From positions 19,314,048 to 19,378,047 of the forward strand of contig OZ024884.1 in NCBI GenBank assembly GCA_964017185.1: a stretch of 64,000 nt of DNA, written 5' to 3'. The translations under genes and the position numbers were made by a program. The DNA comes from Rugalucina vietnamica (taxonomy: Eukaryota > Mollusca > Bivalvia > Lucinida > Lucinidae). The notes beneath the pieces are model-generated. The model saw nothing but the letters and a program-made list of their open reading frames with translations, was not told the origin of the DNA and made no database searches. Of the stretch, positions 11,741-24,004 are shown piece by piece (the stretch's first letter is position 1; each line of letters starts with the position of its first letter).

Positions 11741-12315
11741 ACCGGAAAGTAAAATGCCAAAAACAAAGCTTAGCATGGCATGAAATAAACAGCAAAAGAA
11801 AGAAAGAGGGAAAGAATGAAAGAAAGAATATAAGAAAGAAGGAAAACACGTTATTGAATTTTATTTAAAGGTAAATTGTTTGCATATACAATATACATGT
11901 ACTTTGGGTGATATTAAGATCTACTTTGCACCACAGGGTAATTGCTCATGGGTGCAAATTTGTTACTCTGAAAACAATATAGATATCAAAGATACTTTAA
12001 GTTAGTTTCTTATATCAAGTTAGGAATGATTATTGCTGCCATTTTATAGACACAACCAATTAACAATTTATTTGTTTTTAAATGTTGTAAACATATAATA
12101 TTTATATGAAGTCATCGAGTCGAATGTATTTATATTTGGATAGCCATACCCCTTCCCAAACTGACATTCTTCCACAGGTACATGTATCACTAAAATATTG
12201 CGCATAATATTCAAATATTATCCCCGAAACCTCAATCGTTTTTAGAATGATTTTGTCGTAAATACAAAACAATTGAAAGCCCCATCTTTATTATATTTTC
12301 CTTTATGTTCAAAAT

Positions 12316-12329
12316 GTAACGTGTATAAC
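12316..12329 (+). promoter_or_regulatory. GTAAC-RYRY-GTAAC motif 5
   Basis: GTAAC GTGT ATAAC, one mismatch in the second half-site. Confidence 0.4.
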
Positions 12330-12961
12330 ACAATTATTAGAATTTCATAATTGTCTCACTACGTTTTTTTCCTTAAAACACTGTAGAGCAATAAGGTGGT
12401 CCATTATGTATTGGCCGTCACTTCACATGCCAAAATAGTTCATTTAAATCAAAAGAATGAATTAAATGATACAATGATACTTTGATTAATAAAGTTATCC
12501 AAATTTGCGATCTCGTATCATGGTATATAATATTAGCCTTGATGATAATTATCAAGGGAATGAGTTTCCTTCTTAGCATACTAAAAACTTTCAGGAAACA
12601 TGAAAGGTAGCTTTTCGGTTTCCGTTTGCCTACCTTTACCTTTCTGTGTATCATGAGAGTATCAAAATTGGAACGAATTCCTGCTTGTATTTTTTTTACA
12701 CAAAGATGCTTTGTTACAAGCTATTATACCAACAGGTGTTTTGCTATAAAAGGTTTTACATACAATGTTTGTTGTGTTGCAAAATTTTGAAATTCTGCTT
12801 CATCAAGAGTAACTTTATGTCATATTCATTTAAAGGGAAATTCAATAAGTATCATCTTATTTGCAAGTCTTAAGGAGAGGTTCAGTAATGTGATTTGTGT
12901 GAAAAATGACTTACTCAGTCTGTGAGTCCTGGTTTTTGATTCAACAGGATGTTTAAAATGA

Positions 12962-13068
12962 TTTATTTGTTTGTTCTTGATGATTCATTGACTAGTTAGA
13001 GATTCACCACGAGGACCGAATAACTAACTAAATGTTATGAACCACTGCAGAAGCTGAGGGTGAGGTTA
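12962..13068 (+). repeat. Inverted repeat A (107 bp)
   Basis: Pairs with 13408-13514 with one visible mismatch. Together with the B pair the order along the DNA is A, B, A', B'. The two inverted repeats therefore interlock rather than nest. Confidence 0.9.
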
Positions 13069-13075
13069 TGGCCAT

Positions 13076-13392
13076 GTAAAAAGGTACAAGTAGGCAAAGA
13101 TCAGGAAAAGGCGCAATCAGAAAAAGATTCCCACTCCAAAAACCGAGGTGGGAAAAAACCAAACTAACAATCAGGTACTTATACCATGAAACATATCGTA
13201 AGCCGAATGAGCAGCTATTTTCCCAATAGGTGGCCACTCAGTTACCTTAACTTAACTAAAAATATGAAAACATACATAAGGCGCCAACATCACAAAAAAT
13301 TTTTAAACACCAAGACATAAAACAAAAAGAACCACTACAGAAGTATCGACTTGGAACGATCAGTAACACAAAGTTACTGGCGGGCTTAAACC
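13076..13392 (+). repeat. Inverted repeat B (about 317 bp)
   Basis: Pairs with 13541-13856 at very high identity. Both copies carry the same open frame in their translation (starting MATYWENSCSF or MATFWENSCSF), which reflects the shared DNA and is no proof of coding. Confidence 0.9.
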
Positions 13393-13407
13393 GGTTTTAC
13401 AGGTACC

Positions 13408-13514
13408 TAACCTCACCCTCAGCTTCTGCAGTGGTTCACAACATTTAGTTAGTTATTCGGTCCTCGTGGTGAATCTCTAACTAGTCAATGAATCATCAAG
13501 AACAAACAAATAAA
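13408..13514 (-). repeat. Inverted repeat A'
   Basis: Reverse complement of 12962-13068, lying in the loop between B and B'. Confidence 0.9.
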
Positions 13515-13540
13515 TAGAGATAGGAAAATACAGACTGATT

Positions 13541-13856
13541 GGTTTAAGCCCGCCAGTAACTTTGTGTTACTGATCGTTCCAAGTCGATACTTCTGTGGTG
13601 GTTCTTTTTGTTTTATGTCTTGGTGTTTAAAATTTTTTTTGTGCTGTTGGCGCCTTATGTATGTTTTCATATTTTTAGTTAAGTTAAGGTAACTGAGTGG
13701 CCACCTTTTGGGAAAATAGCTGCTCATTCGGCTTACGATATGTTTCATGGTATAAGTACCTGATTGTTAGTTTGTTTTTTTCCCACCTCGGTTTTTGGAG
13801 TGGGAATCTTTTTCTGATTGCGCCTTTTCCTGATCTTTGCCTACTTGTACCTTTTA
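13541..13856 (-). repeat. Inverted repeat B'
   Basis: Reverse complement of 13076-13392, differing by a few substitutions and single-base run-length changes. Confidence 0.9.
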
Positions 13857-14064
13857 CAACACATACGGCTTTTCCTTATTCTTTAAATCGTTTGCTAATT
13901 CTTCTATCCCGGCAATCTAATGCATTTCTATAACGTTGTAGCTTTACTATAAATTACATAACAACATAAAAACACAGATAAAATATCTGCTCAATTGCAT
14001 TAAAGTCAATTAATATGAAATATGAATCCTTATTCAATAGCACCATTATATATATTATTATTGT

Positions 14065-14078
14065 GTAACATACGTAAC
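14065..14078 (+). promoter_or_regulatory. GTAAC-RYRY-GTAAC motif 6
   Basis: GTAAC ATAC GTAAC, exact half-sites. Confidence 0.5.
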
Positions 14079-14868
14079 ATGATTGAGTAATTTGTTTGTA
14101 CAATTTAACATACAAGTTTGCTTAATCATGTCGAGAACTTAAGGAGCGTATTTAATGTAAAAGAGGCCATTCTTACACAGAGACGACAATTTCATCCCGA
14201 TACTGTATAGTAAGTGTTACACGTTAGTGATGTCGCTGATATGATTTCAATGCTGCTTGTTTCACATATAACTGTACGTTACCTTCACTTTATCTACAGT
14301 AAATTGACTAAAATCAAAGTTATTAATAGTTTAACGTCAGTGGATTGGAAACAATTGTTCCCAAAGTGGCTTCTCTTATTCTGTAATCAAGTTTAAGGTT
14401 CTATTGATATGCTATAAAACATGAATGTGTAAACAATTAACAGTGCAAGGTTATCTACGATACGCATAGGAATATTATATACTAAGTAAACATCTATTAA
14501 GTAAACATCTCTTATTAAGTAAACTCTTTGAATGTACGTTTTGAAATGATTTCATGTTTTCGCTATAACGGTAACAGCGTGGGCTTAGATTCAGATTAGA
14601 AATATCTCAAACTATGACCATATCCGTATCTATAGATGCTGATTAGGCCCTGCCATGACAGTTGGGAATAATTGCGTACAGTAAACCATTGCTAACATTT
14701 TTGATAAAAACGGAACAATAACTGCACACAGTAAACCTAAGATTGAAACAATGAATCTTATATTTGGAAAGGGCACATGAATACACTTTATTCTGAATAT
14801 TTTATATAACTCTAATGACTCCACACAGTGAAGAAAGTAAATAAAATGTAACATATCGTGTTTTGTGT

Positions 14869-14882
14869 GTAACGTATGTGAC
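14869..14882 (+). promoter_or_regulatory. GTAAC-RYRY-GTAAC motif 7
   Basis: GTAAC GTAT GTGAC, one mismatch. A further half-matching site (GTAAC ATAT CGTGT) lies about 20 bp to its left. Confidence 0.4.
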
Positions 14883-15604
14883 ACAAATTAAAATGCTGCC
14901 TCAGGACATATCGGTTTCACTGAAGTCCTAAATAGAACCAAATTGCAAAGAAAAAAAAACTGTAGAACTAAGAACAAAATGTAGGTTTTATAGACATACT
15001 CTTACTTGGGTCTAAACTTCTATGTTAGGCTATACAAGTCTTCAAACCACTTTTATGCTACAAAATAGTGTAGAGGAAAATACAAACGACGACGACAACA
15101 GCAACAACGACAGGTTGTATTTAAATCAAAGAAGTATATTTTGGTAAACGGAAACTGCATTAAATGATCGAACGGACCTTAAACTTACTTTGGTCCTGAA
15201 ATTAAACTGTATGCAATGCTTAACTGTTTTATTAATGAGAATGTACTTTACGTAACCATTTGAATAAGACTACTTTGTACTTTAAACTTCAGTTTTTTTC
15301 TCCTCCGTCGCGGTCGCGGACCGTGTTCCGAACTTTCTTATCTGGTAAAGGCCAACATTTCTATTTAATAACTTTCTATAGTGGCGAAAGTATCCATTTC
15401 TACACAGAAAGCGTTATAATTCAAGAATTTGGTAGGTGATTTAACAATGGCTAACAATATAAAAAAAAAAAAAACATTGGTAAAGTAAATTATTCATTGC
15501 AAAGGCTTATAAACAGCATTTTCATGTACATTTTATTTTAGTACGCTATGAAATATTTTATAGAGAAATCGCATCGCTGGCGCCAGTTCATTGTATAATA
15601 ATGT

Positions 15605-15618
15605 GTTACGTGTGTTAC
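15605..15618 (-). promoter_or_regulatory. GTAAC-RYRY-GTAAC motif 8
   Basis: GTTAC GTGT GTTAC on the plus strand; exact on the minus strand. Confidence 0.5.
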
Positions 15619-15807
15619 GCATCGTTATGGCAGTAGCATACGTTCTTAAAATGTTTAAACCAATTACTATGTGTAGACAAATGATTGTATGTTGAAACAA
15701 ATTTAACACAGTGATCAAAATTGAAAAGAATCAATGATATTTCAACCTTCCAATATTCCAACGTGTCATTTAGGATTTAACCCATTAAAGAGGTATATAT
15801 CTGCCCT

Positions 15808-15930
15808 GTCCTGGTTTAGTGCTACACCTGTTCTTTGAGAACAACCACTTTTCTTTAATTTATGACGAAATGTCTCCTTCTGGACGATGAGGTATATTTT
15901 CGTTTCAAAATCATGTTCATGTATGGGCCT
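15808..15930 (-). repeat. Subterminal repeat, right
   Basis: On the minus strand it carries ACCTCATCGTCCAGAAGGAG, AAATTAAAG, GTGGTTGTTCTC and GTGTAGCACTAA, matching the terminal and left subterminal repeats. Its distance from the element's centre is close to that of the left copy. Confidence 0.55.
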
Positions 15931-16271
15931 ATCTATGGAGGCCCGAATTTTTAGCGTTTTGTCTTCTGTATGCAAACATGTAGTCTACGTGACCATATAC
16001 ATTTTGAAGCCTGTTTCATTATTTATTTCTCCCAAAAATGTTAAATATAATTTAATTTGAGCCAGCATGTCCATCCCTTGTAGTAAATTAAAAGACATAC
16101 ATGTTTATGCATAAGTTTTTCTCTAATGAATGAGAGATTTAACTTCGTAAAACGGCATTTTTCAAGAATGGGTCGGTCACTTTAAAACGCACTAACAAGA
16201 TTTAGAGATGTCCTAGCGGAAATATGAGAACATTTACGTGCTTCCCACTGACTGAGCCTTATATAGATAGA

Positions 16272-16712
16272 AAATCGTTGGTATACCTAAAATACTGTAC
16301 TTTGTATAAAAAACGCAAGATGTCAAAATCAAAATTTTTGCAAGGTTACATACGTTACCGGCCGTTAAAGCGTCATTGAAAAATCACAAACAGTTTAAAT
16401 CAACCACATTTTGTCGACAAATTATTTTACAATACGAAAATATAACCAAAGGCTCGAAACCGAAATCGATTAAAAATATTTTTGACGTTTTCGTATCCCC
16501 ATGGGCAATTCTTAATTTTAACGAATACCGAGTTATCTCCCCTTTTTCTGATATGACGCTACACTTTTTTGACACTACGACAACCGGATTCTGAAAGAAC
16601 AATCCATTTTCTTGAATTTGAGACCAAATTCATCCTTCCGAACGATGAGGTAATTTTATTTGCGATTTAGGGCTTGTTTGAATTTCAGCTGAGCGGCTAT
16701 GAATGAAGAAAG
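16272..16712 (-). repeat. Right long inverted end of the large element
   Basis: Reverse-complement partner of 9878-10290, with scattered substitutions and small indels. The divergence suggests an old insertion. Confidence 0.85.
16345..16358 (-). promoter_or_regulatory. GTAAC-RYRY-GTAAC motif 9
   Basis: GTTAC ATAC GTTAC on the plus strand. It is the mirror partner of motif 1 within the long inverted ends. Confidence 0.5.
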
Positions 16713-18599
16713 TACTTTCTGATGAAATTATACAAAAAATCAACAGATTCATCTTTCTATCATCGTTATGCCATTTTTTCTCTCTATCCTCTGTAATGTT
16801 GCGGAACCTAGGTAGTTAGTTACGTTTTTGTTGTAGATAATGTAATTGTTATCAAATTGGGATTAATTGGCTGTGACAAGTCTTGTAGAAACAATGCCAG
16901 AAATGACATGAGCCTCGCCGCCACAAAACGCACAGAATTCATCGGAATATTCGCATTTTAGAGTGCCATGTTACTTTGACTGTGAGCATCAAAACTGGTC
17001 ATTGAAAATTATCGATGATTTTTCATGGCATTCATGCATTTTTCGCTCATAGACAGGAAGCAGGGCAAACAAAAGCTCCCCAGCTATCGCCAGCGGTTAG
17101 TCTGTGTCGGCAACACAAGGTTTGATTTACCACATCCAGTCTCGTTTGTTGGCATACATGTATACAAACATGGAAACACTGACATAGAGCAAATGATCGA
17201 GAAACAATCAAACATACAAGTGCAACAGAATCTGAAACTAGTCTAGTAGAAGATATGAACGATCACGATATTTTCATGATTGTCATTCGACGCCCACCCC
17301 CTCCTCCTCCTACGGGAACGCCAAGTGCAAATGGTATGCTACCCTTGAGTTACTACCCGCTCATCGAAAGCACACTTTAACTTCTGCTAAGATTTGGCAT
17401 GATCATGATTTGCAGGCACGTGTTCAACATGAACGAGCATTTTTGACTGGTACATGGCACGTCTGTGCTATACGGGTCTGAAGGTCACTACCGATTTATT
17501 TGTAGACTGGTTTAATTATTCTTAATGTCAGTAGTCATTAGTGAGAATTAGTGCGTCGGTTGCTCTGCACTCGTGTTCTACGACCCTTAAAATGCAGATC
17601 ACTTCGATTGCATCCGTCTTAATTACATGTATACGGATTTTGGTAGCGACTAAAGGCAAAGCTGTTTTCTGTTTGTGACTGGTTTTAAACTTCACTATTG
17701 TATCATTGGTTTGGTCGGATTTTCGTGTTTGCTGTACATATGATTTGCGTTTCGCTGAAAACCAAAACCACCCACTTTTTTGTTTCTCTATTTTTGTTGC
17801 TAGTGTAAATTTGTATTGATACAATGTATCACGTTAACATAATCCGTAGTAAAGGAATAACTGTTGAATATTAAACTGAATCTATTAAAATGATTTCGAC
17901 TTTCCGAACACAGAAAACACGTACATGTACATTCCGATGAATATAATCATTTTTATAAACCTGTGCATCGTAATTCCCTTCTTTCTTATAGAATGAAGCG
18001 ATCAACATTTTCACAACTTTTGACTTTATATTTATTTTTTCCTTATCAAGAAGAAATCGTGATTCCTATTTAAAACTTTTGGAATTCTGGCAATCCCATT
18101 TGTCCTAAAACATGTACAGTATGATTTAAACGCATACTGGTGGAGAAATCGGTTGGAACTTGCCATATTGTAGAATGTGACGAAAATGCGAGTTCTGAGT
18201 TGTTGCCTATACTGTACATGTTTGAAAACAGGCAAAAAGTCTTAAATGAATTTTATTTTAAGCATTTTTTTACGTTTTCTTTCATTTAAGGCGATTGCGC
18301 AGATCATGCGAATGATTCATACCAATCCTTAGTTTTTCACACCGAGTTTAGCAAAAATTAATCACCGACATGAAAGGCAATGCAATCAGAAACAAAGATA
18401 AAGAAATGTAAAGGCGTTGAAAGAAAGATTGGACGTTTTGAATATTATCATAAGTAAATTTGCTTACTAGAAGTATGGCTCTATTAATAATGATACCATT
18501 TATACTGCAGCTTTTCTGGTCTTGAAATAAATCACACCCTTTGTTGTGCAATTTGCTGTAAAGGACACGCGGTGGAGAGTTTTACTTTAGATCCATGTA
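16713..18599. other. No gene seen
   Basis: Non-coding sequence. Frames of 60-100 residues occur on both strands but carry no recognised domain. Confidence 0.45.
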
Positions 18600-18808
18600 C
18601 CCATGTCCGTGTAATATGTACCCCTTTATATCCCACCTTTATAAAGCAAAACTATTTTTCTTATTTTTGCTCCAAAACATAGGTTGTGTGTACCCACAAT
18701 CTATGTTTTGAGCAAAAATAAGAAAAATATTTAAAGTTTTCTACTGAAATTTTCAATTTTTACAGGTGAAAAAATCTATTTACAATGCATGGGCGTGTTT
18801 TCGTAATG
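18600..18808 (-). mobile_element. R1 MITE, shortened copy
   Basis: Both R1 ends are present, with the central GC-rich hairpin tip deleted so that the two CACAATCTATG arms nearly abut. Confidence 0.75.
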
Positions 18809-19859
18809 AATGTTTGGGAACTTAAGTTTCATGAGTTTGCAGCTAATAATAAATATCTGAAAAAAAAAAAGTTGTTTTTTAAACATCATCATGTAAAGTA
18901 TAAAAAGCACGCACATATTCAGAGAGGTAGATGGGCGAGATGGGCGAGCTTGCTAAGGAAAATTGCTGGGGATACCATAAATTTAATACCAATAGAGGAT
19001 ATAGAGCAACTATTATTTTCTTTGTATTCCACCACGCAGTATGGTATATAAAGGCAAGAAATTGAACAAAATTTGTTCAGCCAGCTTCTTAGGTTATCTT
19101 GGTTCTTAATCTCTATCAAAACATATCTATGCAGCATTTCTGGACATATTTATATGTTCTCTCGACAGTTCAAAAGTAACATAAACATTGTATATACTAG
19201 AAGAGAAAACCTCTCTATTTTGAAGTTACGACTAGCTTTCAAAGTGTATTTGTGACTTAACTTGGAATGTTTAAAAAATGCACATTTCACTTTTGTTGTA
19301 AATTTGTCGGGACAAATAAAAATTACTAAGCGTTACTGAAACAAGAACGCTTCAATTTGTTAAATTTGATGGGTATACACTATAATACATGAACATGATG
19401 AAGATGGCATTATGTTAAAATTAACATTCTATTAGTTTTATCATTTAGTATAAATGATCTTGAACTTGAAATGCTTTCTTAAACTATTAACCAGTCTTGT
19501 CAGGAAAATGTTTGGCAATACAGATACAGTTAGAAAAATAATCGCATGAAGTGGTCATTTTTGAGCAAATTTTCTGAAATCGGACTTATATTCCTCACTG
19601 CACGGTGATTCCACTGAATAAAGAATATTCTGACAAACTCAAGTTGTGCATATTATAAACGATACTTGTAACATGATTTTTCTTTATTATTCTTTAAAAA
19701 GAATAAAAAAGTATCCCTAAAAAGTCTCCCCGTACATCATCCATAGTGCAGATTATATTTTGGTCCTTTGAGATCAGCGAGGGTATAACGAGGAATCAGA
19801 AATTCATAATCATAAGTTCATAATTCATAAGTTTTAGATTCATTTTCTAACAAAAGTTT
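18809..19859. other. No gene seen
   Basis: AT-rich non-coding sequence between R1 and R6 copies. Confidence 0.45.
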
Positions 19860-20083
19860 TATGTATACATTTGGCTCTGTTTGGATAATACAAGTCTTTG
19901 TATAGACTATCTTGTTGAAAGTTGCAAAATACAGTATTTCTCTTTGACTCCATTTTGCCAAATCTACAGGGTCACTGTAGAGGCTAAAGTAGCCGAAACC
20001 GCGGTATGGCACATCCCCCTTTTTTCATTAATATGCCCTCTGCTCTTAAAGGATCCCAGTTTTATTTTTATTTGCAAGAGCGA
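19860..20083 (+). repeat. R6 repeat, copy a
   Basis: R6 consists of a left part around TTTGGCTCTGTTTGGAT, a centre GGGTCACTGTAGAGGC followed by AAAGTAGCCGAAACC, and a right end of T-rich sequence closing in an AG. Related copies lie at 42769 and 52748, with a partial one at 43900. No coding content. Confidence 0.65.
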
Positions 20084-20629
20084 ACACTGATATGTATACC
20101 AATAAAAAGTATTTTATGAACTGATTTTAAGATTTAAATGCTATTGGCAAATTGCGCAAAACCCATAAAACAGAACATTTCGTTTTTAATCAATTACTTG
20201 CAAGCCTGTTTCGTTCTAGTTGGCAAGCTAAATCGTCCATCCAAGACATTTTCGTGAAAAGTGTGGTGAAATGGACTGTGTATATGCCTATGGCCTAGTG
20301 TTAGCAGTCGTATTTGAGTTACTTTGCATTTGTTACCCATCTAGAAATATATCACTACATCAGAAGCATCGCATTGGAGCGGTCTAATTTAGAAATATGT
20401 AAAAGCTTTTCAACATCGCCTTTTAACATAAGGCCTAAATTACGTGTCCTTAATGATTACATGTTGTACATGAATACATGTACGACGTATGTTCACTTCA
20501 CATGTTATGTTACACATGTATAATATTATACAAAGTCATAGAAACGCGCTAAAATGACACCGTTCAACACGAACGTGAAAATTAAAATTGGCACAGTCAA
20601 ACTTAAGAAATAGTTAAACATTGTTTTTA
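20084..20629. other. No gene seen
   Basis: AT-rich non-coding sequence. Confidence 0.4.
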
Positions 20630-20886
20630 CATTACGAAAACTTGCCCATGCAATATACAGAGATTTTTTAGCTTTATAAATTAAATTTTTTTTTATATTT
20701 TTCTTATTTTTGCTCAAAACATAGATTGAGGGTACACGTTAGAACCGCCTCGGTTCTAACGAGTACCCACAATCTATGTTTTTGAGCAAAAATAAGAAAA
20801 ATAGATATACCCCTGCATACCCCAGTTTTGCTATATAAAAGTGGGGTTCAAGGGGGTATACATCGCACGGACATGTTTTCCTGATG
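20630..20886 (+). mobile_element. R1 MITE, copy
   Basis: Complete ends; the central hairpin tip is shortened by about 10 bp relative to the longest copies. Confidence 0.85.
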
Positions 20887-22926
20887 ATTATTTTCGGCAC
20901 TTTGGTTTAAAAGCGTCAAATCCAAAATTATCAAAATAGCCGTTTGGCATCAGAGAACTATAGAGCTCTAAGTATTACTATATTACAAACTCAGTTAAGA
21001 ATTTAAGTTAAAAATAGTAATAAAAAACTCAATTTTAAAAATGGAAAAAGTACTTACCCAAAGTATGCAAAAACAACTTGTGTGAGGATAAAAAGTATAT
21101 ACACAGTGCCTGTAATGTCCTTATGTAATTTCATGTTGCAATCGTGATTTAATAGGTAAAAACATCATTTCCACATTGTTTATTTTTTCACTTTCTGTAA
21201 ATGTGTTGGTCACTAGTTGTACTATAATGTTATATTATAGTTTTCACAGAAATTTGATCCTTGTAATTTAAACCAATTTCACTTAAACTTTACATTACTG
21301 TTGGTAGTAATGCACTTTGTTTTTTTTTATTAATTTTTATGATATATATTTCAATATTCCCATCCAGTGTTGATTCTCAAATTTCACTCTTTCTCTCGCG
21401 CACTGTTTTCGATGACATTAAACTTCAAGTGACATTTTTGAACGTTTCCAATTAGTTTGGTCACTCTGTTAGACTATCACGTTTAATCCGCAGATAATTT
21501 GTGGGGAAGCTCGCATCACCAGTCAGGTATCAATCCTTTCATCACAGTCAAGCGTCCATCCTACCTTAGCTCTGACTAATGAAGTATACCAACTTTCATA
21601 CTGTAATCATTACTCCGACAGAAGATAAAATCGGTATTTCTACGTATCCTAAGTCTTAATTAGGACCCCTCTTTTGCGTTCTTCACTTTGTTTTCACTAT
21701 TTTCCTTTCAAAAGGTAGTTTAATTAATAAACAGCCAAATTTTGTGGTTTTGTTTTACTTTGTGTGAAGTTGATATAACAATTAGTAGATTGCCACTTGT
21801 TTTCAAATATTGTTCTTCTTTTATCTAGAGAATTGCGAAGTTCTAAAACCCACCTTCAATGAATGATCAAAGCGTTGGGGGTTTATGAATTCTTATGATT
21901 GTTAAGATTTTCTCTGTGGATAAGATTTCCTTAATTATTTTACTGTTTTAACCTTTTCATCATTTTGCATAACCTATCATTAAGAGTTTCCGCCGACTTT
22001 TTGCGTGACTTTAACAAGCCTGTGAAAGTTTGAAACTTCTTAACTCGCTAACGTTGTGTCGAAAATGTTCAAAGCATTTGAAGAAGCAGCGATCCTTGTC
22101 CCTCTAAAACTTTCAGAACGTACGGCTCTATCGTAGTATCTAAGAAGTAAGAATTCAATCCATATCCAAATCAGGCATAATCATTTAAGGCAACTTACAC
22201 TCATTACATGTACATGTATCTACATAGTACATGTACTCGTATTTACATAGTATATGTAAATGCACCATACACGTAGTTCCATTGCTTTGTTTGATTATTT
22301 TGACTAAATTTCATACAATTATTTCATTAGATTTTTGCTTATGAATCCATTATTCAAAACAATATCTAATATGATGTGTTGGACCATATTGCAGTATATA
22401 AACATTCGTCTTTCACCAACTTGCAAAAATATTGTTTACGAAAACAAAGAATTGCCAAAATTTGGCTTTTATATACAAAAGTACAAATGTTCCATCAGAT
22501 ACATGAGACCTTGAACTGAAACCGTGAAAAATCTAAAATTCTGTACCGTATAAAATTTCTAAATTACAGATCAAATATGTCAAATATTACAGATCAATGG
22601 AACAACAGTGTTAAACTATGATCATGCTTACAGTGGTCTTTGACAGAATCTTATATGTGTCTCTTTTTTAAACGGTTTTGGAATGACTGTCCAAAATTTT
22701 CGGTTAATTTACCAAAAAATGATTGGTTTTAACTTTTTGTATAAGGCGAGGGTGTATGTAATGAATAAAACAATTGATATGGCAGCCGAGAGGCAATAAA
22801 ATATTTTACTGATTTGTCTCATTGATACATTACTTTGTTAGTAACTCATCTATTGTACTAAGCTGATTTTGACTTGTAAATGTGTCCGTAAATGCGTAAG
22901 CAGGTAAACATTTTCAACCATTCTGG

Positions 22927-22928
<2 letters not shown>
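20887..22928. other. No gene seen
   Basis: Two kilobases without a recognised gene or repeat family. A small cluster of ACATGTA palindromes lies at 22205-22260. Confidence 0.45.

Positions 22929-22995
<67 letters not shown>
22929..22995. repeat. (ATCA)n microsatellite 1
   Basis: About 16 units. The sequence after it repeats after the second array (AACATTTTCAACCATTC near 22905 and 23022), so the region is a local duplication containing the array. Confidence 0.95.
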
Positions 22996-22996
<1 letters not shown>

Positions 22997-23073
22997 TGTA
23001 AGCTGTATCAGAATAAGCCGGTAAACATTTTCAACCATTCAGTCGTCAGTACAGGTGTATCTATAAAAATATA

Positions 23074-23075
<2 letters not shown>

Positions 23076-23136
<61 letters not shown>

Positions 23137-23138
23137 TG
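23076..23138. repeat. (ATCA)n microsatellite 2
   Basis: About 15 units, followed by a repeated phrase AGGTGTATCTATAAAA also found before it at 23052. Confidence 0.95.
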
Positions 23139-23398
23139 ACCATTTTGATCAATCAATCATCAGCGCAGGTGTATCTATAAAATCACATAGGTGTTTTTGT
23201 ATCAATGGATCAGTTTGGTCATTTTTTACCATTCTACTCCGTAAGTGAAACTCTTTATTTAGGGTGAGGGCTACTCGTTTCGCATTGCCAATCTTCCACG
23301 AGGCCCTCTTAACAACCTGCTTAAGCCGAAGCGTAGGACAATTTGAAATATTCGACAGTTCTAAATCAATTGATTGTCGACGTTGTGACGGTGTAAAT

Positions 23399-23632
23399 GA
23401 GCCGCCTCATGGGAAAACCAACAATCTGCATAGGCGAAAACAAAGACGCAGATCAGCTTCGCGGTAACTGCGAAGCTGATCAGCGCCTTTGTTTTCGCTA
23501 CTCGGATAGTACAATTCCTCTTCTACTTAAATCCGAAATTTCAAGCTTCTAGCTCTTTTCTGTGCTTGTACAGGCTGGTTTGTGTCGGACCTGTTCGGAA
23601 ACCACATTGTTGGTTTTCCCACAAGGCGGCTC
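23399..23632 (+). mobile_element. R2 MITE, copy 2 (234 bp)
   Basis: Same length and ends as copy 1, flanked on both sides by AAAT (23395-23398 and 23633-23636). Confidence 0.9.
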
Positions 23633-23636
23633 AAAT

Positions 23637-24004
23637 ATCTTCTTTTATGTCGGTCTATACACAACTTTACATCATGTCTTGCACCTAAAGTGTTGATGAC
23701 CCTCGTTTTATTGTCACCACATTAATTTTTATTAATGACTGATTAATTACATCACGGCGATCAAAACACAAAAAGGTTACTCAAGTATACGGACATTAGG
23801 CATTGTCCTTTACGACCGTTCAACAGATATGGTGGGGATCAACAGATAAGGTGAACAAATATGGTGAAGCGAGCGTCATCGTGAACAAGGCCCGATTTGC
23901 CCCATCAGGAAATGTTGAGAACGTCAAAATAAAGGACGTCATGACATCAAAAACGTGCTTCAAATAATTATAACCACCCAACTAAGCCAATATGGCTAAA
24001 GCCT
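23637..24004. other. No gene seen
   Basis: Short non-coding spacer. Confidence 0.4.

Larger units (their letters stand above)
9878..16712. mobile_element. Large gene-less element with long inverted ends (~6.8 kb)
   Basis: The two ends are inverted copies of each other for about 400 bp. Nested inside are further matching pairs: a subterminal repeat at 10680 and 15890, and GGTCACGTAGACTACGTG near 10573 against its complement near 15978. Matching features lie at nearly equal distances from a centre around 13.28 kb. The outermost shared sequence is CGCTCAGCTGAAA; outside it the flanks have GAATGAT on the left and ATGAATGA on the right, a possible but unproven target duplication. No coding gene is recognisable. 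It looks like a non-autonomous DNA transposon or a very large fold-back element, but I know of no named family with this layout. Confidence 0.6.

Noticed and set aside
13028..13237. Two nearly identical frames (also 13697-13933) that might be a conserved small protein
   Set aside because: They are the two arms of inverted repeat B, so similarity reflects DNA duplication. Neither has a known domain.
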